Below, piece after piece: positions 56,074 to 64,000 of a stretch of DNA of 64,000 nt. The stretch is from assembly GCF_025398255.1 (NCBI RefSeq), contig NZ_JAODNW010000014.1:62001-126000 (forward strand). The letters run 5' to 3'. The stretch comes from Chelativorans intermedius. Its GTDB lineage: Bacteria > Pseudomonadota > Alphaproteobacteria > Rhizobiales > Rhizobiaceae. The translations under genes were made by a program, and so were the position numbers. The notes under the pieces are model-generated. The model ran no database searches, was not told where the DNA came from, and saw only the letters and a program-made list of their open reading frames with translations. The first letter of the stretch is position 1. The number at the start of each line of letters is the position of its first letter.

Positions 56074-56173
56074 GGCATTTTGCAGCCAGATGGAATCATC
56101 TGGCGTCGCATAAATGCGGCAAAAACAGATGGATGGACCGGATCAGCGTTTCATTGAAACGATGAACCGGTCT
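56074..56173 (-). repeat. RIME-like two-hairpin intergenic repeat, copy 3 (inverted)
   Basis: Reverse complement of copies 1 and 2 with only scattered substitutions. It spans the gap between parC and the convergent EamA gene, and its outer TAG supplies the EamA stop codon, as copy 1 does for holC. Confidence 0.85.
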
Positions 56174-57074
56174 AGACCGGGTGCCGGATGGTGCCGGCGG
56201 CGCGGCGCCGCCGTCGTCCGGTGTGAAGCTGCCACAGGGAATGGGCGACGAGTGTTACGACGAGGATGCTGCCGCCCACCAGGCTTGCCGTGGTGGGAAC
56301 CTCCGAAAAGATGAGCCACACCCAGATGGGCGCCAGGACGGTCTCCAGGAGATAGAACATCGCGACCTCGGGGCCGGGAAGATATTTCGGCCCGTTGGCG
56401 AGGCAGAAGAAGGCCAGCGGGATGACGAGGCCGCCATTGAGCACGATCCACAGCGGCGCCTCGATGCGGTAGCCGGTGTGCGCCGTCATCACGGCGCCGA
56501 CCAGGAAGGGCAGGGCGACAGCCACCAGCGCGGCAAAGCCCATGTCGCGCCCGCTCGCCCGCGTGATGGTGATGGCAAGCGCGATGGAGAAGGCCGAGAC
56601 GAGCGCCATCATGTCGCCGAAGAAATGGCCGGTGCCGATGCCGTCGCCGACGATAACGAGAAGACCGGCGAACATCACCGCCATGGCGACAAGCGTTGCC
56701 CGGCGCGGCCGCTCGCGCAGAAACACCCAGGAAAGCAGCGCGGCGAACATGGAGTTGAAGGCCAGGATGAAGACCAGGTTGGCCGTTGCCGTGTTGTAGA
56801 CCGCGGCCAGGAAGGTGATGGCCGAAAGGCCGTAGAGACCGGCCACCGCAAGGCCGGGGCGGCCCGGCACCAGCGGCGGCGCCTTGGGCGAAAAAGCGCG
56901 CCAGACGGCCCACACCGCGAGACCCGCAAGAACGGTGAGCCCGCTGCGCACCATCAGCACCGGCCACGGGTCGCCCTCGGCCAGCCGGATGAGCGGGATG
57001 TCGAAGGTGAGTGCCAGCCCGCCCGTGGCGGTCAACAGCAGCCCCTTGCCGTGGTTGCGATTCTCGTCAGACAC
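56172..57074 (-). CDS. EamA/DMT-family transporter
   Basis: Drug/metabolite-transporter superfamily permease of 300 residues with about ten membrane helices in two EamA repeats (N-terminal FDIPLIRLAEGDPW; second repeat with IVLNGGLVIPLAFFCLANG). The start is GTG at 57074. The extreme C-terminus (after GRRRRRAAGT) abuts the RIME-like repeat that provides the stop. It is the end of a minus-strand series with bpt and the SLC13 permease. The exported or imported substrate is unknown. Confidence 0.88.
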   Translation of the reverse strand: MSDENRNHGKGLLLTATGGLALTFDIPLIRLAEGDPWPVLMVRSGLTVLAGLAVWAVWRAFSPKAPPLVPGRPGLAVAGLYGLSAITFLAAVYNTATANLVFILAFNSMFAALLSWVFLRERPRRATLVAMAVMFAGLLVIVGDGIGTGHFFGDMMALVSAFSIALAITITRASGRDMGFAALVAVALPFLVGAVMTAHTGYRIEAPLWIVLNGGLVIPLAFFCLANGPKYLPGPEVAMFYLLETVLAPIWVWLIFSEVPTTASLVGGSILVVTLVAHSLWQLHTGRRRRRAAGTIRHPV

Positions 57075-57110
57075 GACGGCGCGCTTTCCCTCGTGCGGAC
57101 AGCAGCCGCC

Positions 57111-57857
57111 TCAGCCGAACCGCTCCCAGCCGTTGGGCCCCAGATGTTCCTGCGGCCTGAAGCGCACCTTATAGGCCATCTTGCGTGCCCCATTGACCCA
57201 GTAGCCCAGATACACATGGGGCAGGCCGGCGGCGGCGGCGCGGCGGATATGATCAAGGATCATGAAGGTGCCGAGGGAACGTTCCTCGAGCGCCGGATCG
57301 TAGAAGGAATAGACCATGGACAGCCCGTCGGCCATCTCGTCCGTCAGCGCCACGGCGATGAGCGGCCCCTCGCCACGGCCGGTGACGAAGGAATCCGGCC
57401 CGCGGCGGCGATACTCGATCACCCGCGTGTCGACATGGGTGTCCTCCACCATCATGGCGTAGTCGAGCACCGTCATGTCCGACATTCCGCCGCGCCGGTG
57501 GCGGGCGTTGAGATAGGCGCGGAAGAGGGAATATTGCTCCGAGGAAGGCTGGGCGGCATGGGCGGTGCCGATGAGGTCGGCATTGCGCTTCATCACCCGC
57601 TTCATGTTGCGGGTGGGCGAGAATTCCTGCGCGAGGATCCGCACCGACACGCAGGCGCGGCACGTCTCGCAGGCCGGCCGGTAGGCGATGTTCTGCGAGC
57701 GGCGGAAGCCGCCCTGGGTGAGCAGGTCGTTGAGCTCCGACGCCTTGTCGCCCACCAGATGCGTGAAGACCTTGCGTTCGTACTGGCCCTCCAGATAGGG
57801 GCAAGGCGAAGGCGCGGTCAGGAAGAACTGCGGGGACTGGGTCGGCTGCTGCGTCAT
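57111..57857 (-). CDS. bpt: Aspartate/glutamate leucyltransferase (N-end rule)
   Basis: Bpt-type aminoacyl-tRNA-protein transferase, which adds leucine to N-terminal Asp/Glu so that the protein becomes a ClpAPS substrate. The 248 residues hold the ATE N-terminal signature [15 protein letters not shown], the cysteine cluster [11 protein letters not shown], and the C-terminal domain with [22 protein letters not shown]. Bacterial Bpt proteins are more like eukaryotic arginyltransferases than like Aat. It lies 24 bp after the SLC13 gene. Confidence 0.94.
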   Translation of the reverse strand: MTQQPTQSPQFFLTAPSPCPYLEGQYERKVFTHLVGDKASELNDLLTQGGFRRSQNIAYRPACETCRACVSVRILAQEFSPTRNMKRVMKRNADLIGTAHAAQPSSEQYSLFRAYLNARHRRGGMSDMTVLDYAMMVEDTHVDTRVIEYRRRGPDSFVTGRGEGPLIAVALTDEMADGLSMVYSFYDPALEERSLGTFMILDHIRRAAAAGLPHVYLGYWVNGARKMAYKVRFRPQEHLGPNGWERFG

Positions 57858-57881
57858 GGTCCGCGGGCGTCGCTCCCTTTC

Positions 57882-59711
57882 TCAAAGCCCATAATACCAT
57901 GGGCCGACGAGCGAAAACGTCAACCACATAATTGCCACCAGCGGCGCGCCGGCGCGGATGAAGTCGCGGAAGGAATAGTGGCCGGGCCCCATCACCAGAA
58001 GGTTGGTCTGGTAGCCGATGGGGGTGGCGAAGCAGGTGTTGGCGGCAAAGATGGTGGCGGCCACGAAGGCCATCGGCGGCGCGCCGATGGCATGGGCGAT
58101 GCCGAGCCCGATGGGCGTGAACAGCACGGCGGTGGCGTTGTTGGACAGGAAGTTGGTGAGCACCGCCACGGCGGCGAAGAAGCCAGACAGGATGATGGCC
58201 GGGCTCTGCCCGTCGAGCAGGGCGACGACACCGTCGGCGATGAGCTGCGCGCCGCCGGTGCGCTCCAGCGCGGTGGCGGCGGCGATGGAGGAGCCGACCA
58301 GCAGGAAGATCTGCCGGTCGAAGGCGCGGCTGAGCTGCGGCAGGGTCAGGCACCCCGTCGCCAGCATGGCGAAGGCACCGGCGATGGAGGTGGCAACGAT
58401 GGGCAGGAGGTCGAGCGCCGCGGTGGCGACGATGAAGGCGAAGATGGCCATGGCGATGCCCGCCTTGCGGCGCTGCGGCACGGGCTCGGCCGACCACTCC
58501 AGCACCAAGAGGTCGTGGCTCTGGCGCAGCTCTTCGAGCGCCCGGTCGGTGCCGCCGATGAGGATGGTGTCGCCGGGCTCCAGGCGGATCTCCGACATCG
58601 GCGTGCGTCCCATGCGGTGCTTGCGCTGCACCCCCAGCATGTGGATGCCGTGGGTGGTGTCGATGCCGGCGTTGCGGATGGTGCGCCCGGCATGGCGCGA
58701 GCCCGGCGCGATGACCGCCTCGGCCAGGTGATAGTCCGGCCCCAGCGGCTGCGAGGGGTCGCCCGTTCCGGCGAGCTGTTCCTGCCCGTTGGAGATGATG
58801 CTGGCGCCGCCGCGCGACAGGGCGTCCATGAAGGCGCGGCGCGTTGCCGTCACCACCAGCCGGTCTCCCTCCGACAGGGTGACGTTCTCGAAGGGTGGAT
58901 AGAAGATCATGCCGCGGCGCACGATGAGGCGCGGCGTCAGGTCGCGCAGGCCGGGAAACATGCCGGCCTTGGATTCCATGCCGATGAAGGGGTGGCCGGC
59001 CGTCAGCCGGATTTCGCCGATGAACTGCGTGCCGGAGACCGTCTTCTGGTGGCTGCTTTCGTTCTCCGCCGTCTGCAGGATGCGCGGCATGATGCCCAGC
59101 ACATAGACCGCGCCCGCCGTTGCCAGGATGATGCCCGGCACGGTGATGTCGAAGAACCCGATGCTCTCGCCCGCCCGTGCCGCGACACCGGCCACCAGCA
59201 GGTTGGTGGAGGAGCCGATGAGCGTCGTCATGCCGCCCAGTATGGTGAGGAAGGAAAGTGGCATCAGCACCTTGGAGGCGGCGAAACGGCGATGGGCGGC
59301 CATGACCGTGAGCACGGGGATGAAGATGACCACCACCGGGGTGTTGTTCAGCACCGCGCTGAGTGTTGCCGCGGACAGGAGGGTGATGACGATGGCCCTC
59401 GTGGCCGAGCGCCCCCCGGCGCGGGCGAGCATGCGCACCGGCCTGTCCATGGCATCGGTGGCGAACAGCCCCTGGCCAACGATCAGCAGCGCCAGCACGG
59501 TGGCCAGCGCCGGGTTGGCAAAGCCCGCCAGAAGCTCTTCCGGGTGCAGGCTGCCGAGCGCCTCGTTCTCATAGGGAAAGACGGCGAACAGCAGCAGGAA
59601 GGCCGCCAGGCTCGCCAGTGCCACCTGTTCGAGCGCAAAGCGCTCGCTGGTGTAGGCGAGCATGGTGAGGAGGATGATCGCATAGGTCATCCAGACGTGA
59701 AAGTCGGCCAT
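57882..59711 (-). CDS. SLC13/divalent anion-type permease with two TrkA-C domains
   Basis: Polytopic permease of 609 residues. An N-terminal half-transporter (residues ~1-190, with NNTPVVVIFIP and IGSSTNLLVAG, the SLC13 signatures) is followed by two cytosolic TrkA-C/RCK-C regulatory domains at about 200-390. A second membrane half has LSNNATAVLFTPIGLGIA and TPIGYQTNLLVMGPG. The inverted SNT motifs of the DASS family are visible in both halves. The likely substrate is sulfate or a dicarboxylate. I take the ATG at 59711; a GTG at 59723 is possible. Confidence 0.9.
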   Translation of the reverse strand: MADFHVWMTYAIILLTMLAYTSERFALEQVALASLAAFLLLFAVFPYENEALGSLHPEELLAGFANPALATVLALLIVGQGLFATDAMDRPVRMLARAGGRSATRAIVITLLSAATLSAVLNNTPVVVIFIPVLTVMAAHRRFAASKVLMPLSFLTILGGMTTLIGSSTNLLVAGVAARAGESIGFFDITVPGIILATAGAVYVLGIMPRILQTAENESSHQKTVSGTQFIGEIRLTAGHPFIGMESKAGMFPGLRDLTPRLIVRRGMIFYPPFENVTLSEGDRLVVTATRRAFMDALSRGGASIISNGQEQLAGTGDPSQPLGPDYHLAEAVIAPGSRHAGRTIRNAGIDTTHGIHMLGVQRKHRMGRTPMSEIRLEPGDTILIGGTDRALEELRQSHDLLVLEWSAEPVPQRRKAGIAMAIFAFIVATAALDLLPIVATSIAGAFAMLATGCLTLPQLSRAFDRQIFLLVGSSIAAATALERTGGAQLIADGVVALLDGQSPAIILSGFFAAVAVLTNFLSNNATAVLFTPIGLGIAHAIGAPPMAFVAATIFAANTCFATPIGYQTNLLVMGPGHYSFRDFIRAGAPLVAIMWLTFSLVGPWYYGL

Positions 59712-59870
59712 CGCGTCCCGCACTCAACTGCAATGCGGGCCGAAGCGCTGCCCGCTGGTGGCCAGAGCATAAGCACCGCGTCCCGCGCCGCAAGCATGGA
59801 TTTGCCCGCGCCGCGCCCTCATGCGCAACTTTGCCCCTTTGCCGGGCCTTGCCGTGGGATGGCGTTGCCC

Positions 59871-60353
59871 TCAGCCCACGCGCACAACGACGGTGCCGAG
59901 CAGCAGGTCGTGCAGCGTGCGCTTGTGGCGAAGGAAAAGCGCCACAAGCAGGATGAGCGGGGTCAGGATGGCGTTGGCCGCCCAGAACAGAACGGTATGC
60001 ACGATGGCAAGCAGGGGATCGACCCGCCGGCCGTCGAGCCTTTCCAGGCGAATGCCCATCAGCCGCATGCCCCAGGTCGACTGATGCCGCCCGCCGAGCG
60101 TGGCAGCCACATAGGTGAGGGCGGTCAGCGGCCCGATGATGCCGAAAAGCAGCCAGCCGAGGCCAACGGTGAGGATGCCCAGCAGGAAGATGAACAGTCC
60201 TATGGGAATGACCAGCAGGCCGATCAGCAGATAATCGATGATGAAGGCGAAGACGCGCCGCGTGCGCACGCCCTGCAGGGTGCGCCAGTCTTCGAGCCGC
60301 TGCGTGACGTTGCCGTCATCGAGCGCGGTCGAGTGCGATTGGGTGTAGGTCAT
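59871..60353 (-). CDS. RDD family membrane protein
   Basis: 160 residues with the RDD signature: the first Arg in RTRRVFAFIIDYLLIG, then the double aspartate region toward the end (RTLHDLLLGTVVV), and three to four membrane segments. The biochemical role of RDD proteins is largely unknown; some act in ion or osmotic adaptation. It lies between hemB and the SLC13 gene on the same strand with gaps over 100 bp, so it may have its own promoter. Confidence 0.85.
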   Translation of the reverse strand: MTYTQSHSTALDDGNVTQRLEDWRTLQGVRTRRVFAFIIDYLLIGLLVIPIGLFIFLLGILTVGLGWLLFGIIGPLTALTYVAATLGGRHQSTWGMRLMGIRLERLDGRRVDPLLAIVHTVLFWAANAILTPLILLVALFLRHKRTLHDLLLGTVVVRVG

Positions 60354-60454
60354 GGCGTTTGGCCCTCATCGGGAAAGACGTCTCTGCCAGATAGGGATGG
60401 CAGGCGGGGTTTCAAGCGCCAGACTCTTCGACGGCCCGGCCAACCTCTCCCACC

Positions 60455-61489
<1,035 letters not shown>

Positions 61490-61649
61490 AGGTTCTTCTC
61501 CATCTTGTGCAACCATTTATCACGCGCCGGCACGCCGGAACAACACGAAGTCCACCCGGCCAAGGGCGTGTGAGCGCCGCACAGCGGCATTGACGCGGCG
61601 CCATGCCGCACCTAAGCAGCGCTCGAACGTTTCTTCACGGGAGGAGCGG

Positions 61650-62702
61650 TTGCAGGTCGATTTCGGTGGCGGCGAGGAAGTTCTTTTCGAGCGGCGGGCA
61701 AGGGCGGGCGTCATCACGCTCAACCGGCCTGCCGCCCTCAACGCGCTGACCCATTCCATGGTCAAGGCGATGGGCCGCGCGCTTGCCGCATGGCAGGCCG
61801 AAGAGGAGGTGCGCGTCGTCCTTATCCGCGGCGAGGGGCGGGCATTTTGCGCCGGCGGCGACATTCTGGCCGTCTACGAGGCCGGCCGTGCCGGCCGGCC
61901 GCCGGTCGCCTTCTTCGCCGACGAATACCGGCTCAACGCGGCCATCGCGCGCTTTCCCAAACCCTATGTGTCGCTGATCGACGGCGTGGTCATGGGCGGC
62001 GGCGTCGGCGTGTCGGCGCATGGCTCGCACCGCGTGATGACAGGCAAGGCGCTCTTCGCCATGCCGGAGGTTGGCATCGGCTTCTTTCCCGATGTGGGGG
62101 CAAGCCATCTGCTGTCACGCCTTGCCGGCCACTATGGCATGTATCTGGCGCTGACGGGGGAGCGCATCGGGCAGGGGGAGGCCCTGGGCGCCGGCCTTGC
62201 AACCCATGCCGTCGATTCGCAGGATCTGGCCGATCTCACAGGCGAGATTGCCGAGAGCGGAGACCCCGATGCCGCGCTCAAGGCGCGCCATCGCCCCGTG
62301 CCGCGCGACAGGGACGCCGCCACGCTCGCCGCCATCGAGCGGCATTTCCGCCATCCCACGCTGGAGGCGTGCATCGACAGCCTCTCCCGCGCTGCCGCAA
62401 CGGGCGATGTATTCGCCGGCGAGACGCTCAGAACCATCGCCAGCCGCTCGCCCACCAGCCTTCACGTCGCATTCCGCGCGCTGCGTCAGGGGGCAGTGCT
62501 CTCCATGGAGGCGTGCATGCGCATGGAATACCGCATCGTCAATCGCATGCTTGCCAATCCCGATTTCTACGAAGGCATCCGCGCCGCCCTCATCGACAGG
62601 ACGAAGGCGCCAGCCTGGCAGCCCGCTTCCCTGGACGCCGTGCAGGCCGCGGCCATCGACGCCTATTTCGCGCCGCTGCCGGAAGGGGAGTTGGCGCTGT
62701 GA
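61650..62702 (+). CDS. 3-hydroxyisobutyryl-CoA hydrolase-like enoyl-CoA hydratase family protein
   Basis: Crotonase-superfamily protein of 350 residues. The oxyanion-hole motifs are GEGRAFCAGGDI and VMGGGVGVSAHG. The HIBYL-CoA hydrolase hallmark MPEVGIGFFPDVGASHLLS and a ~150-residue C-terminal extension set it apart from plain enoyl-CoA hydratases. It is therefore predicted to act in valine degradation. No ATG fits; the TTG at 61650, with GGGAGGAG just upstream, is the best start. Its stop overlaps the next gene's GTG (GTGA). Confidence 0.87.
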   Translation: MQVDFGGGEEVLFERRARAGVITLNRPAALNALTHSMVKAMGRALAAWQAEEEVRVVLIRGEGRAFCAGGDILAVYEAGRAGRPPVAFFADEYRLNAAIARFPKPYVSLIDGVVMGGGVGVSAHGSHRVMTGKALFAMPEVGIGFFPDVGASHLLSRLAGHYGMYLALTGERIGQGEALGAGLATHAVDSQDLADLTGEIAESGDPDAALKARHRPVPRDRDAATLAAIERHFRHPTLEACIDSLSRAAATGDVFAGETLRTIASRSPTSLHVAFRALRQGAVLSMEACMRMEYRIVNRMLANPDFYEGIRAALIDRTKAPAWQPASLDAVQAAAIDAYFAPLPEGELAL

Positions 62703-63121
62703 CGAACGATGCGGTCTCCCCCATCCCGGTGCGAAGGTCGCCGCTGGAGCAGTGGCTGGAGCTGTTTCAGCGCAGCGTGGCGCTGTTCTGCGTCGTCCAG
62801 GGCGTGGGTTACTGGGTACGGCTGATGGGCTTCTTCGAGGGGCCGGAGTGGCGTTTCGACCTGATGCCCTTCTACTGGCAGGCGACGGCTGCGCCGCTCG
62901 CCGTCCTCCTTCCCGTCGCCGCGGTTGGGCTGTGGCTGTTGGTCTCGTGGGGGCCGGTGGTCTGGTTCCTGTGCGCGGCCACGGAGACGATGATGTATGG
63001 CTTCCTGCCGCATCTGTTCGGCCCTTGGCCATGGCTGGTGGTGCTTTACGGCCTCATCGCCGCCGCCTTCGCCGCTCTGCGCACGCTGCTTTATCTCGAA
63101 CGGCGGCAGCAGGCGCATTAA
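62699..63121 (+). CDS. DUF6163-like membrane protein
   Basis: 140 residues with four predicted membrane segments (around 28-45, 65-85, 85-105 and 110-130) and a basic end (LERRQQAH). It begins at GTG inside the stop of the preceding hydrolase gene. I associate it with a small Rhizobiales membrane family usually found directly upstream of ldtR; function unknown. The ldtR gene follows after 153 bp. Confidence 0.7.
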   Translation: MTNDAVSPIPVRRSPLEQWLELFQRSVALFCVVQGVGYWVRLMGFFEGPEWRFDLMPFYWQATAAPLAVLLPVAAVGLWLLVSWGPVVWFLCAATETMMYGFLPHLFGPWPWLVVLYGLIAAAFAALRTLLYLERRQQAH

Positions 63122-63274
63122 CCGAGGTTAACGCCTTTTTAGCCCTAAATGCGGAGTTCTCTCTATAAGACGTTGTTAAGCTTGGCGTTTAAGTCGAATT
63201 TTAGATGCATTCGCTAGGGTCGCCCTCAAGGTGAAAACAAAAACACACCGGCGTCAAAACGAGAGGCTCCAGTC

Positions 63275-63790
63275 ATGATCAACACGCGTTCCGCGACCCA
63301 GAAGACATCCATCCACCAGGAAGAGGAGGCGCCGCTGCGCTCCCTCTATCTGGAGGCGCTGCAGCTGGTGGAGCGCCTGCACCGGCGCCTGCTTGACGTC
63401 ATCAAGGATGAGTTCGAGCGCCAGGGCCGCAGCGACATCAACGCCATCCAGGCGCTGCTGCTGTTCAACATCGGCGATGCCGAGCTGACGGCGGGCGAGC
63501 TGCGCACCCGCGGCTATTATCTGGGCTCCAACGTCTCCTACAATCTGAAGAAGCTGGTCGAGATGGGCTTTGTGCACCATCAGCGCTCGCGCGTTGACCG
63601 GCGCTCCGTGCGCATCAGCCTGACGCCGAAGGGGCGGGAGATCGCCAAGATCGTCTCCGGTCTCTACGACCGCCACATCGGCACCATCGAGCAGGTGGGC
63701 GGCCTGAAGGCCGACGAGTTCCGCCAGATGAACCGGGCGCTGCAGCGGCTCGACCGCTTCTGGAACGACACCATCGCCTACAGGATGTAG
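63275..63790 (+). CDS. ldtR: MarR-family regulator LdtR
   Basis: 171-residue winged-helix regulator. The N-terminal RSLYLEALQLVERLHRRLLDVIKDEFE helix and the recognition region YYLGSNVSYNLKKLVEMGFVHHQRSRVDRRSVRISLT match LdtR, studied in Liberibacter and Sinorhizobium, where it controls an L,D-transpeptidase (ldtP), osmotic tolerance and motility genes. The long untranslated leader upstream (63122-63274) has TTGTTAAGC and TTTAAGTCGAATTTTAGAT blocks consistent with a promoter. The expected ldtP is not inside the window; it would lie beyond position 64000. Confidence 0.9.
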   Translation: MINTRSATQKTSIHQEEEAPLRSLYLEALQLVERLHRRLLDVIKDEFERQGRSDINAIQALLLFNIGDAELTAGELRTRGYYLGSNVSYNLKKLVEMGFVHHQRSRVDRRSVRISLTPKGREIAKIVSGLYDRHIGTIEQVGGLKADEFRQMNRALQRLDRFWNDTIAYRM

Positions 63791-63818
63791 CGGCCGGCAA
63801 TCCTTGACGGCGGCTCAT

Positions 63819-63846
63819 GGCCGGCGCGCGGGGACGGGCGCCGGCC
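63819..63846 (+). terminator. Stem-loop after ldtR, possible terminator
   Basis: A perfect 9-bp GGCCGGCGC/GCGCCGGCC stem with a 10-base loop, 28 bp after the ldtR stop. The only T-rich stretch (CTGTTTTGATGG) comes eight bases later, so termination efficiency is uncertain. Confidence 0.55.
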
Positions 63847-64000
63847 ATCACGCTGTTTTGATGGTGCGTGGCTGGGCGCGGCGCCACGTTAATAACATAA
63901 TTGCAGACGATGGAGAGCGAGCGATCCCGCGGACCTCGTGCCCGCAGGGAGCGCTTGGCGAAAAATTAACGCTGTCGACTCCATGTTCGATCTTCGCCCC

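Overview
The window is GC-rich, gene-dense alphaproteobacterial chromosome. Gene content and order point to the Rhizobiales (Hyphomicrobiales), probably a Mesorhizobium/Phyllobacteriaceae-like organism. The markers are a fabF-mltG-yicC-gmk run, lptF-lptG-lptD-surA-pdxA-rsmA, the general amino-acid transporter aapJQMP, hdaA, an ldtR-type MarR regulator, a Mg-type HemB, complex I accessory proteins of the NDUFS4/NDUFS6 type, and short RIME-like intergenic mosaic repeats. I place it by recognised families only and name no species.

Layout. 1-4.1 kb: fatty acid synthesis and envelope (fabF partial, mltG, yicC, gmk). 4.0-11.7 kb, minus strand: LPS export and assembly plus the SurA-like chaperone, PdxA and RsmA, with several stop/start overlaps. 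11.9-22.7 kb: pepA-holC, ABC-F and HAD proteins, DinB, GST, ndk, moaD/moaE, pgsA, uvrC and an SDR. 23-28.8 kb: an outer-membrane barrel, RNase T2 with a small exported partner, a molybdopterin oxidoreductase, and a LacI regulator facing a DUF1127 gene across three near-identical palindromic operators. 28.8-33.6 kb: purN/purM, a CDP-alcohol phosphatidyltransferase, an AI-2E-type permease, hdaA, tRNA-Pro and an NDUFS4-like protein.

33.6-36.7 kb is the only clearly accessory segment. A tRNA-Arg gene is broken in its anticodon loop and an intact tRNA-Arg(TCT) lies about 90 bp further on. Next, visibly less GC-rich, is a two-gene minus-strand operon: a winged-helix protein and a protein with an N-terminal helical (possible DNA-binding) region and a single-HKD, PLD-like domain, with a 4-bp overlap. 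Three small unrecognised genes follow. I consider this pair the best candidate for an undescribed (possibly defence) system.

36.7-64 kb returns to core genes: a metC-like lyase, aapJQMP (AapM carries an unusual membrane insertion of roughly 115 residues), a flavoprotein monooxygenase, an NDUFS6-type zinc protein, ppk-ppx, rnd, aspS, an exported protein, an alpha/beta hydrolase, parC, an EamA permease, bpt, an SLC13 permease, an RDD protein, hemB, a 3-hydroxyisobutyryl-CoA hydrolase, a DUF6163-like membrane protein and ldtR. Three copies of a ~100-bp two-hairpin repeat each lie between convergent genes.
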